Origin: Rhodopseudomonas palustris
GTDB taxonomy: Bacteria; Pseudomonadota; Alphaproteobacteria; Rhizobiales; Xanthobacteraceae
Assembly: GCF_003591005.1 (NCBI RefSeq)
Contig: NZ_QYYD01000035.1
Coordinates: 1-43,218 of the forward strand
DNA length: 43,218 nt
Direction of reading: 5' to 3'
How positions within the stretch are numbered: the first letter of the stretch is position 1; each line of letters opens with the position of its first letter. Shown in pieces: positions 28,319 to 36,021 of the stretch. The position numbers and the translations under genes are program-made. The notes beneath the pieces are model-generated. The model made no database searches and was not told the DNA's origin. It saw nothing but the letters and a program-made list of their open reading frames with translations.

Positions 28319-29049
28319 CGACGCCCTTGCTGGAGACCCGCGGCGTCTGGCAGCGCTTCGGCGGTCTGGTCGCCAATTCCGACGTCTCGATCTCGGTCGG
28401 CCGCGGCGAGATCGTCGGCCTGATCGGGCCCAATGGCGCCGGCAAGTCGACGCTGTTCAACCTGATTGCCGGGGTGCTGCCGCCCACTCAAGGCTCGATC
28501 ATCTTCGACGGCGCAGACGTCACCAGGCTGCCGGCGACGGCGCGTTGCGCCCGCGGCATCGGCCGCACCTTTCAGGTGGTGAAGAGTTTCGAGTCGATGA
28601 CGGTGATCGACAATGTCATCGTCGGCGCGCTGATCCGCACCACGGTGATGCGCGAGGCGCGCCGCAAGGCGCACGAGGTGCTGAAATTCTGCGGCCTTGA
28701 CGCGCGCGCCGACGTGCTCGCCAATCAGCTGATCCCGTCCGAGAAGCGCCGGCTCGAGGTCGCGCGGGCGCTGGCGACCGAGCCGAAGCTGCTGCTGCTC
28801 GACGAGGTGCTGACAGGTTTGACGCCGACCGAAGCGCAGACCGGCGTCGAACTCGTCCGCCGCGTCCGCGACACCGGCGTCACCGTGCTGATGGTGGAAC
28901 ACGTCATGGAAATCGTCATGCCGCTGGTCGACCGCGCCATCGTGCTCGACCTCGGCAAGGTGCTGACCGAGGGCAAGCCTGCGGACGTGGTGCGCGATCC
29001 GAAGGTCATCACTGCTTATCTAGGGGATCGTCATGCTGTCGGTGCGTGA
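28315..29049 (+). CDS. Liv-type ABC ATPase LivG (second operon)
   Basis: This 244-residue ATP-binding subunit has Walker A GPNGAGKST near residue 40, the Q-loop region GIGRTFQVVKSFESM, the LivG-type signature stretch IPSEKRRLEVARALA in place of LSGGQ, Walker B LLLLDEVLTGL and the H-loop VEHVME. The ATG at 28315 overlaps the livM stop; the open frame extends upstream inside livM but is not coding there. The last 17 bases overlap livF. Walker B is followed by VLTGLTPTE where many relatives have PLAGLNP, a minor variant. Confidence 0.92.
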   Translation: MTTPLLETRGVWQRFGGLVANSDVSISVGRGEIVGLIGPNGAGKSTLFNLIAGVLPPTQGSIIFDGADVTRLPATARCARGIGRTFQVVKSFESMTVIDNVIVGALIRTTVMREARRKAHEVLKFCGLDARADVLANQLIPSEKRRLEVARALATEPKLLLLDEVLTGLTPTEAQTGVELVRRVRDTGVTVLMVEHVMEIVMPLVDRAIVLDLGKVLTEGKPADVVRDPKVITAYLGDRHAVGA

Positions 29050-29737
29050 GGTCACCACCGCCTACAAGGGGCTCGTGGCCATCTCTCAGGTCTCGATCGA
29101 GGTCGAGAAGGGCGAGATCGTGTGCGTCGCCGGTGCCAACGGCGCCGGCAAGTCGACACTGATCAAAACCATCGCCGGCGCCGAGCGGCCACGCTCCGGC
29201 TCGGTCGCGTTTGACGGCGAGACCATCACCAACACGGCGCAACATCTGATCACGGCGCGTGGCATCGCGTACGTGCCGGAGAACCGGCGGCTGTTCCCGC
29301 GGCTGTCGGTGCACGACAATTTGCGGCTCGGCAGCTACATGTTTCGCGGCAAGGCCGACCGCGAGCAGCCGCTGGAGTTTGTCTTCAGCCTGTTCCCGCG
29401 GCTGAAGGAGCGCCTCGAGCAGCGCGCTGAGACGCTGTCCGGCGGCGAGCAGCAGATGCTGGCGATCGGCCGCGCGCTGATGACCCGGCCGCGCCTCCTG
29501 ATGCTCGACGAGCCGTCGCAGGGCATCATGCCCAAGCTGGTCAGCGAGATCTTCCAGTCGGTGAAGAAGATCCGTGACGCTGGCATGACGGTGCTGATCG
29601 TCGAACAGCGCATGGCCGAGTGCCTCGAAATCGCCGACCGCGCCTACATCCTGCAGACCGGCCGCGTGCTGATGCAGGGCAAGTCCGCCGAGCTGATGGA
29701 CAACCCGGACGTCCGTAAAGCGTATTTGGGGTTGTGA
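29033..29737 (+). CDS. Liv-type ABC ATPase LivF (second operon)
   Basis: This 234-residue ATP-binding subunit has Walker A GANGAGKST near residue 37, the LivF-specific GIAYVPENRRLFPRLSV block, the canonical signature LSGGEQQMLAIGRAL, Walker B LLMLDEPSQGI and H-loop VEQRM. It closes the LivHMGF set and ends the operon. Unlike the first importer in this window, LivG and LivF are separate chains here. It starts inside the end of livG with a 17-base overlap, consistent with coupled translation. Confidence 0.93.
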   Translation: MLSVREVTTAYKGLVAISQVSIEVEKGEIVCVAGANGAGKSTLIKTIAGAERPRSGSVAFDGETITNTAQHLITARGIAYVPENRRLFPRLSVHDNLRLGSYMFRGKADREQPLEFVFSLFPRLKERLEQRAETLSGGEQQMLAIGRALMTRPRLLMLDEPSQGIMPKLVSEIFQSVKKIRDAGMTVLIVEQRMAECLEIADRAYILQTGRVLMQGKSAELMDNPDVRKAYLGL

Positions 29738-29779
29738 CGGCCGGTTCTCACGTGGGCGGGCTCGTGCTAAGCTTTCGGC

Positions 29780-29977
29780 ATGAGCGTCGAGGATATCGAA
29801 AAGGCGGTCGAGCAGCTCCCCGAAGACCAATTGGCGCGGTTTCGCGCTTGGTTCGCGGCGTTTGACGCTACGCGTTTCGACGAGCGGATCGCCGGAGACT
29901 CAGCGGCAGGAAATTTGGACGATCTCGCCGCTGAGGCCGTCGCCGAGTATCGGCGCGGCGGCTCACGCGAGCTGTGA
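29780..29977 (+). CDS. Small acidic protein, probable antitoxin
   Basis: The 65-residue product (MSVEDIEKAVEQLPEDQLARFRAWFAAFDA at its start, shown only to residue 20 here: MSVEDIEKAVEQLPEDQLAR) is acidic and helical, with an LPEDQLARFR segment common in small antitoxins paired with RelE/ParE-type toxins. It overlaps the next gene by 4 bases (GTGA), the usual antitoxin-first arrangement. It sits 42 bases after livF and could have its own promoter. No DNA-binding fold is obvious at this length, so whether it autoregulates is unclear. The assignment rests mainly on size, charge and partner. Confidence 0.7.
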   Translation: MSVEDIEKAVEQLPEDQLARFRAWFAAFDATRFDERIAGDSAAGNLDDLAAEAVAEYRRGGSREL

Positions 29978-30228
29978 GGCATCTCGCCAGCTCGAAGTTC
30001 TGGACCGCCTACAGGGCGTTGCCGCCTGCCATTCGCGATCTCGCCGACAAGAACTTCGCGCTGTTGAAAGCCGACCCGCATCACCCTTCGCCGCATTTGA
30101 AGAAGGTGGGGGGCCTGTTCTCAGCCAGAATAGGCCTCGGCTATCGGGCTCTCGCGGTACCGGTCGAAGATGGTCTGTTGTGGTTCTGGATCGGCTCTCA
30201 TGCCGATTACGACGCAATGCTGCGCTAG
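29974..30228 (+). CDS. RelE/HigB-like toxin of a type II toxin-antitoxin pair
   Basis: This 84-residue basic protein resembles the RelE/ParE/HigB superfamily. It has an N-terminal helical pair (SSKFWTAYRALPPAIRDLAD), then the strand-rich KVGGLFSARIGLGYRALAV and a final LWFWIGSHADYDAML. The RIGLGYRAL and IGSHADYD words are typical of small toxins annotated as HigB-like or ParE-like. Members either cleave mRNA on ribosomes or poison gyrase, and sequence alone does not decide. Translation starts at GTG 29974, overlapping the antitoxin stop. The pair sits between the liv operon and hyi, an accessory insertion into metabolic genes. Confidence 0.75.
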   Translation: MRHLASSKFWTAYRALPPAIRDLADKNFALLKADPHHPSPHLKKVGGLFSARIGLGYRALAVPVEDGLLWFWIGSHADYDAMLR

Positions 30229-30291
30229 GCGAGGGTGGCTGCGCAGATCCGCACGGGTTGTTATGGTCACGTGCAATTCAGGATTTCGCGC

Positions 30292-31083
30292 ATGCCGCGC
30301 TTCGCCGCCAATCTCTCGTTTCTGTTCACCGAGCTGCCGTTTCTCGACCGGTTCGAGGCCGCAGCTGCGGCTGGGTTTCGGGCGGTCGAGTTTCTGTTTC
30401 CCTACGACTATGCGCCGGGCGACATCGCCGAGCGGCTGCAGCGTCATGATCTGACGTTGGCGCTGTTCAACCTGCCGCCGGGCGACTGGACCGCCGGCGA
30501 GCGTGGCTTTGCGGCGCGGCCCGACAAGTTCGACGAGCTGCAGCAGAGCCTGCACACCGCGCTGCCGTACGCGCTGGCGTCCGGCGCCAAGCGGGTGCAT
30601 CTGCTGGCTGGAATAGCCGACAGCCGTGACGGCCCCGCTGCTTTGGCGTTCCGCCGCTCGCTGGCGGTGGCGGCGCATTTCTTCGCGCCGCACGGCATCG
30701 AGGTGATGATCGAGCCGCTCAATGCGCGCGATGTGCCGGGCTATTTCCTGAACGATTTCGGCGTCGCCCGCGACCTGATCCGCGAGCTCGGCATCCCCAA
30801 CCTCAAGCTGCAGTTCGATATCTATCACTGCCAGATCCTGCACGGCGACGTCGTGATGCGGCTGCGCGAGATGATCCCGATCATCGGCCACATCCAGATC
30901 GCCAGTGTGCCCTCGCGCCAGGAGCCGGACAGCGAGGAGCTGAATGCACTATTCTTGTTCGCGGAACTCGACCGACTGGATTACGCAGGCTTCGTCGGCG
31001 CGGAGTATCGGCCGCGGGCAGCCACCACTGATGGGCTCGGCTGGTTCGCGGGGTACAGGGCTGGAACTTCAACAGGCGGGTGA
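30292..31083 (+). CDS. hyi: Hydroxypyruvate isomerase family protein
   Basis: This 263-residue TIM-barrel enzyme of the xylose-isomerase-like superfamily should interconvert hydroxypyruvate and tartronate semialdehyde in glyoxylate metabolism. It opens PRFAANLSFLFTELPFLDRF, a Hyi hallmark. The two catalytic glutamates are Glu141 (MIEPLN) and Glu238 (GAEYRP), with metal-binding Asp176 in QFDIYH. I use ATG 30292; the frame can be extended to 30235, but those residues do not resemble the family. Glyoxylate carboligase and tartronate semialdehyde reductase are not beside it. Its last 10 residues are unrelated to the family and may be drift. Confidence 0.88.
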   Translation: MPRFAANLSFLFTELPFLDRFEAAAAAGFRAVEFLFPYDYAPGDIAERLQRHDLTLALFNLPPGDWTAGERGFAARPDKFDELQQSLHTALPYALASGAKRVHLLAGIADSRDGPAALAFRRSLAVAAHFFAPHGIEVMIEPLNARDVPGYFLNDFGVARDLIRELGIPNLKLQFDIYHCQILHGDVVMRLREMIPIIGHIQIASVPSRQEPDSEELNALFLFAELDRLDYAGFVGAEYRPRAATTDGLGWFAGYRAGTSTGG

Positions 31084-31277
31084 GGCCGTTAGTGCTGCAC
31101 TGCATTCAATCTGTCGTGACCCACGGCCTGTGGTGACGGAAATGCCCGCGAAATGGGCGTGATGCCTCATTCTCCGGTGGCAGTGCCGCTTGGCGAAAAG
31201 CCCGCGCTCCAGTAAATCTACGTAATGGCCAGCCGGGTAGGCGGCCTTCACCAAAAAGAACCGGGACGACCCGACGG

Positions 31278-34200
31278 ATGATATCGCTGGTCCGCATCGC
31301 ATTGAGCCGGCCTTACACCTTCGTGGTGCTCGCGCTGCTCCTGCTGATCGTCGGCCCGCTCGCCGCGATGCGCACGCCGACCGATATCTTCCCGGAGATC
31401 CGCATTCCGGTGATCGGGGTGGTCTGGCAATACACCGGCCTGCCGCCGGATCAGATGGCCGGCCGCGTCACCACGCCGTTCCAGCGCGCGTTGACCACGA
31501 CGGTCAACGACATCGAGCATATCGTCGCCAACTCGTATAACGGGTTCGGCATCATCAAGATCTTCTTCCAGCCCAACGTCGATATCCGCACCGCCAATGC
31601 GCAGGTCACGGCGATCTCGCAGACGCTGCTCAAGCAGATGCCGGCGGGGGCGACGCCGCCGCTGATCCTCAACTATTCGGCCTCGACGGTTCCGATCATC
31701 CAGCTTGCGCTGTCCGGCGACGGCATGACCGAGCAGAGCCTCGCCGACCTCGCCATCAATCAGCTGCGCACGCCGCTGGTCACCGTTCCGGGCGCCGCGA
31801 TTCCGTGGCCGTTCGGCGGCAAGCAGCGCCAGATCCAGATCGACCTCAACCCCAGCGCCCTGCAGGCCCGCGGGCTGTCCGGTCAGGACGTCGCCAACGC
31901 GTTGGCGGCGCAGAACCTGATCACGCCGGTCGGCACCCAGAAGATCGGCGAGTTCGAATACGTCATCCAGCTCAACAACTCGCCGCTGAAGATCGAGGAC
32001 CTCGGCAATCTGCCGATCAAGGCGGTGAACGGCGCGATGGTGTACATCCGCGACGTCGCCTCGGTGCGCGACGGCAATCCGCCGCAGACCAACATCGTCC
32101 ACGTCGACGGCAACCGCTCGGTGCTGATGATGGTGCTGAAGGCCGGCGCGGTGTCGACGCTCGACATCATCGATGGCATCAAGCGCAAGATTACCGAGGT
32201 CAAGGACGCGATGCCGGACTCGCTGAAGATCGCCCTGATCGGCGATCAGTCGGTGTTCGTCCGGGGCGCGATCGCAGGCGTGGCGGTCGAGGGCGTCATC
32301 GCCGCGCTGCTGACCAGCGTGATGATCCTGCTGTTCCTCGGCAGCTGGCGCTCGACCATCATTATCGCGGTGTCGATCCCGCTGTCGGTGCTGGGCGCGA
32401 TCATTTGTCTGTCAGCGATCGGCGAGACGCTGAACATCATGACGCTGGGCGGGCTCGCGCTCGCCGTCGGCATCTTGGTCGACGACGCTACGGTGACGAT
32501 CGAGAACATCAACTGGCATCTCGAGCAGGGCAAGGACGTCGAGACTTCGATCCTCGACGGCGCCCATCAGATCGTCACGCCGGCCTTCGTGTCGCTGCTG
32601 TGCATCTGCATCGTGTTCGTGCCGATGTTCTTCCTGCAGGGCGTCGCGCGCTTCCTGTTCGTGCCGATGGCCGAGGCGGTGATGTTCGCGATGCTGTGGT
32701 CGTTCATCCTGTCGCGCACGCTGGTGCCGACGATGGCGAAATATCTGCTGAAGCCGCACGTCCATCACGGCAGCCTCGATGGCAAGCAGCGCTCGCGCAA
32801 TCCGCTGGTCCGCTTCCAGCAAGGCTTCGAAGGCCTGTTCGCGCGGTTCCGCCACGGCTATGGCGACCTGCTGACGCTGGCGATGGGACACCGCAAGCTG
32901 TTCGTCGCCGGCTTCCTCGCGGTGGTCGCGGTGTCGTTCACGCTGGTGCCATTTCTCGGCCGCAACTTCTTCCCGTCGGTCGACGCCGGCCAGATCCTGA
33001 TGCACGTCCGCACCCAGGTCGGCACCCGCGTCGAGGAGACAGCCAATCAACTCGCCGAGGTGCAGAAGGCGATCCGCACCGTCATTCCGCCGGACCAGAT
33101 CGAGACCATGACCGACAATATCGGCATGCCGATCTCGGGCATCAATCTGACCTACAACAACACGGGCGTGATCGGCACCCAGGACGGCGACATCCAGATC
33201 AAGCTGAAAGGCGAGCACAAGCCGACCGAGGAATACGTCAAGCAATTGCGCGAGCAGCTGCCGCGGCAATTCCCCGGCATGACCTTCGCGTTTCTGCCGG
33301 CCGACATCGTCAGCCAGATCCTCAATTTCGGCGCGCCGGCGCCGATCGACCTGCAGGTGCGCGGCGCCAATCTGGCGGCGAACTTCGAATATGCCGGCAA
33401 GCTGCTCGCCAGGGTCAAGCGCATCCCCGGCGTTGCCGACGCGCGGCTGCAGCAGTCGCCGAACAATCCGACCTTCAACATCGACGTCGACCGCACCCGC
33501 GCGCAATATGTCGGGCTGACCACCCGCGACGTCACCAACAGCCTGGTGGTCAACCTCGCCGGCTCGTCGCAGGTGGCGCCGACCTACTATCTCAACCCCG
33601 ATAACGGCGTGTCGTATTCGATCGTGATGCAGACGCCGCAATATCAGATCGACTCGCTGGGCAAGCTCGAGACGATCCCGATTTCGGCGACCGGCACCGC
33701 CGGCGCCAGCGCGCCGATCCTCGGCGGCATCGCCGATATCACGCGCTCGGCCGGCAACGCGGTGATCTCGCAATACGACATCCAGTCGATGGTGCAGATC
33801 TTCGCCACCACGCAGGGCCGCGATCTCGGCGCGGTGGCGGCCGACATCCGCAAGGTGATCGACGAGACCAAGGCCGAGGTGCCGAAGGGCTCGTCGGTGG
33901 TGCTGCTCGGCCAGGTCGAGACCATGAACAGCGCGTTCTCGGGCCTGCTGTTCGGCTTGCTCGGCGCGATCGTGCTGATCTATCTGTTGATCGTCGTCAA
34001 CTTCCAGTCCTGGGCCGATCCGTTCGTGATCATCACCGCGCTGCCGGCCGCGCTCGCCGGCATCGTCTGGATGCTGTTCGCCACCGGTACGACGATGTCC
34101 GTGCCGGCGCTGACCGGCGCGATCATGTGTATGGGCGTCGCCACCGCCAACAGCGTGCTGGTGATCTCGTTCGCGCGCGAGCGCTACGCGGCGCTCGGTG

Positions 34201-34475
34201 ATCCGGTCCAGGCCGCGCTGGAATCCGGCTTCGTGCGTTTTCGCCCGGTGCTGATGACCGCGCTGGCGATGATCATCGGCATGGCGCCGATGGCGCTCGG
34301 GCTCGGCGAGGGCGGCGAGCAGAACGCGCCGCTCGGCCGCGCCGTCATCGGAGGTCTGCTATGCGCGACCTTCGCCACCCTGATGTTCGTGCCCGTCGTG
34401 TTCAGCATGGTCCACAAGAAACAACAGCCGGCGCAGGACGCCGCACCGGCGCCGGAGATGTCGCATGTCCACTGA
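31278..34475 (+). CDS. RND efflux pump permease (AcrB/MexB-type)
   Basis: This 1065-residue inner-membrane proton-driven exporter belongs to the hydrophobe/amphiphile efflux (HAE-1) group. The first helix is at about 12-32, followed by a large periplasmic loop. The TM4 proton-relay aspartates are Asp402 and Asp403 in ILVDDATVTIEN, matching AcrB Asp407/408. A second periplasmic loop follows, and a C-terminal helix bundle contains TFATLMFVPVVFS. Family blocks TPTDIFPEI and GRNFFPSVDAGQI are clear. The exported compound is unknown. The gene lies first, overlapping its adaptor by 11 bases; the reverse order is more common. No outer-membrane channel gene is adjacent. Confidence 0.93.
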   Translation: MISLVRIALSRPYTFVVLALLLLIVGPLAAMRTPTDIFPEIRIPVIGVVWQYTGLPPDQMAGRVTTPFQRALTTTVNDIEHIVANSYNGFGIIKIFFQPNVDIRTANAQVTAISQTLLKQMPAGATPPLILNYSASTVPIIQLALSGDGMTEQSLADLAINQLRTPLVTVPGAAIPWPFGGKQRQIQIDLNPSALQARGLSGQDVANALAAQNLITPVGTQKIGEFEYVIQLNNSPLKIEDLGNLPIKAVNGAMVYIRDVASVRDGNPPQTNIVHVDGNRSVLMMVLKAGAVSTLDIIDGIKRKITEVKDAMPDSLKIALIGDQSVFVRGAIAGVAVEGVIAALLTSVMILLFLGSWRSTIIIAVSIPLSVLGAIICLSAIGETLNIMTLGGLALAVGILVDDATVTIENINWHLEQGKDVETSILDGAHQIVTPAFVSLLCICIVFVPMFFLQGVARFLFVPMAEAVMFAMLWSFILSRTLVPTMAKYLLKPHVHHGSLDGKQRSRNPLVRFQQGFEGLFARFRHGYGDLLTLAMGHRKLFVAGFLAVVAVSFTLVPFLGRNFFPSVDAGQILMHVRTQVGTRVEETANQLAEVQKAIRTVIPPDQIETMTDNIGMPISGINLTYNNTGVIGTQDGDIQIKLKGEHKPTEEYVKQLREQLPRQFPGMTFAFLPADIVSQILNFGAPAPIDLQVRGANLAANFEYAGKLLARVKRIPGVADARLQQSPNNPTFNIDVDRTRAQYVGLTTRDVTNSLVVNLAGSSQVAPTYYLNPDNGVSYSIVMQTPQYQIDSLGKLETIPISATGTAGASAPILGGIADITRSAGNAVISQYDIQSMVQIFATTQGRDLGAVAADIRKVIDETKAEVPKGSSVVLLGQVETMNSAFSGLLFGLLGAIVLIYLLIVVNFQSWADPFVIITALPAALAGIVWMLFATGTTMSVPALTGAIMCMGVATANSVLVISFARERYAALGDPVQAALESGFVRFRPVLMTALAMIIGMAPMALGLGEGGEQNAPLGRAVIGGLLCATFATLMFVPVVFSMVHKKQQPAQDAAPAPEMSHVH

Positions 34476-35667
34476 AGCGCCGCCGCCGCAAAAGTCCCGC
34501 CGTGGGCTCGGCATCGCCGGCCTGCTGCTCGCCTGCGGCGCCGTCGCGGTGGTCGTCACCGGCATCAGCGCCCGGCAGAAGAGCAATGCCGAACTCACCA
34601 CCTGGACCAACGAGCAGGCGATCCCCAGCGTCGCGGTGGCCAAGCCGGACGGCAAGGCGCGCGCCAACTCGCTGGATCTGCCAGGCCGGCTCGAGGCGTA
34701 TTCGCGCGCGCCGATCTACGCGCGCGTCTCCGGCTATGTGAAGAGCTGGAGCGCCGACATCGGCGCCAAGGTCAAAGCCGGGCAGGTGATCGCCGAAGTC
34801 GAGGCGCCGGATCTCGATCAGCAATTGCTGCAGGCGCGCGCCGATCTCCTCAGCCAGCAGGCCAGCGCGCGGTTGTCGGAAGCGACGCTCAATCGGCGCA
34901 AGACGCTGGTGGCTTCGAACTTCGTCTCGGCGCAGGAAATCGACGAGCGCACCGCGGATCTGTCGAACAAGAAAGCCGCGGTGAAATCCGGCGAGGCCAA
35001 TGTCGAGCGGCTCGAGGCGCTGGCCGGCTACAAGAAGATCACCGTGCCGTTCGACGGCGTCGTCACCGAGCGCAACACCGACGTCGGCGCGCTGGTCAGC
35101 GCCGGCTCCAACGCCGGTCCGGCGATGTTCATCGTGTCGGACATCGCCCGGCTGCGCGTCTACGTCAATGTGCCGCAGACCTACGTGCCGATGATCCGGA
35201 TCGGCGCCAAAGCGGTGATCACGCTGCCGGAATATCCGAACCGGACATTCCCGGCGACGGTCGAAGCGTCATCGCAGGCGATCGACGCCAGCACGGGCAC
35301 CACCCGGATGCAGCTCGTGCTCGACAATCCCAAGGGCGAGCTGATGCCGGGCGGCTACGCCAATGTGAAGCTCAGCCTGACCAGCGATCAGGTGTCGCTG
35401 TACATCCCGGCCAGCGCGCTGATGTTCAACCGCGCCGGGCTGCGCGTCGCCACCGTCGGTCCCGACGATCGCGTGCAACTGAAAGACGTCAAGATCGCGC
35501 GCGACCTCGGCCGCGAAATCGAACTCGCCTCAGGCCTCGCCCCCGACGACCGCATCATCATCGCGCCGCCCGACGGCCTCTCCAGCGGCGACAAAGTCCG
35601 CGTCGTCGGCAACGACGGCGCATCGGGCAAGCCGACCGCGTCCGAGAAGCAGGACGTGAAGGGGTAG
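34465..35667 (+). CDS. RND efflux periplasmic adaptor (membrane fusion protein)
   Basis: This 400-residue adaptor links the RND permease to an outer-membrane channel. After a short cytoplasmic basic segment there is one membrane anchor (about 14-34), with no lipobox cysteine at a usable place. Next come the lipoyl half-motif VSGYVKSWSADIGAKVKAGQ, a helical hairpin (about 115-185), the second lipoyl half VPFDGVVTERNTDVGALV, a beta-barrel and a membrane-proximal domain ending near GDKVRVVG. Its start lies inside the end of the permease gene, so the two are coupled. The partner channel must be encoded elsewhere. Confidence 0.93.
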   Translation: MSTEAPPPQKSRRGLGIAGLLLACGAVAVVVTGISARQKSNAELTTWTNEQAIPSVAVAKPDGKARANSLDLPGRLEAYSRAPIYARVSGYVKSWSADIGAKVKAGQVIAEVEAPDLDQQLLQARADLLSQQASARLSEATLNRRKTLVASNFVSAQEIDERTADLSNKKAAVKSGEANVERLEALAGYKKITVPFDGVVTERNTDVGALVSAGSNAGPAMFIVSDIARLRVYVNVPQTYVPMIRIGAKAVITLPEYPNRTFPATVEASSQAIDASTGTTRMQLVLDNPKGELMPGGYANVKLSLTSDQVSLYIPASALMFNRAGLRVATVGPDDRVQLKDVKIARDLGREIELASGLAPDDRIIIAPPDGLSSGDKVRVVGNDGASGKPTASEKQDVKG

Positions 35668-35672
35668 GTCGC

Positions 35673-35785
35673 CGTCATTGCGAGCCAACGGGTCGGCGCA
35701 AAGCGCCGCCCGATGACAGGCTCCGCGAAGCAATCCAGAAGCGCCGTGCAAGGAGCTGGATTGCTTCGCTTCGCTCGCAATGACG
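35673..35785. repeat. Family B palindromic repeat with an insertion
   Basis: The arms are CGTCATTGCGAGCC at the left and GGATTGCTTCGCTTCGCTCG then CAATGACG at the right. The left arm is interrupted by about 30 extra bases (around AACGGGTCGGCGCAAAGCGC) before GCGAAGCAATCCAG resumes. It begins 5 bases after the adaptor stop, in the 354-base gap between the convergent adaptor and thiolase-like genes. No gene is seen in that gap. Confidence 0.8.
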
Positions 35786-35869
35786 GTGTCCGGTTTGGCC
35801 GTGTTCCGCGGAACTCCCGCTGGACTAGGCGGCAAGTTCATCCTCGAACTAACACCGATCCCAGCGCGC

Positions 35870-35908
35870 CCCCTCTCCCGCTTGCGGGAGAGGGTTGGGG
35901 TGAGGGTG
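35870..35908. repeat. Family C palindromic repeat
   Basis: CCCCTCTCCCGCTTGCGGGA, then GAGGGTTGGGGTGAGGG: this is the cleanest copy of the family C hairpin, matching 7085-7124 and, in reverse, 129-168. It lies in the same convergent gap as the family B copy at 35673. Confidence 0.75.
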
Positions 35909-36021
35909 CCGCGCACAATGCGCCAACCATTACGCACCCGGCTTCTCAACTGATAAACGCGTCTTGCCAGAGTTTCTGAAGCCCGATGCTATCCGCGTCG
36001 GCGATCAGCATGCGCCCATCT

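Noticed and set aside
31084-31302. Open frames of 60-77 residues between hyi and the RND gene
   Set aside because: They overlap the start of the RND gene, lack ribosome-binding sites and have no recognisable sequence; the gap shows only weak small hairpins.
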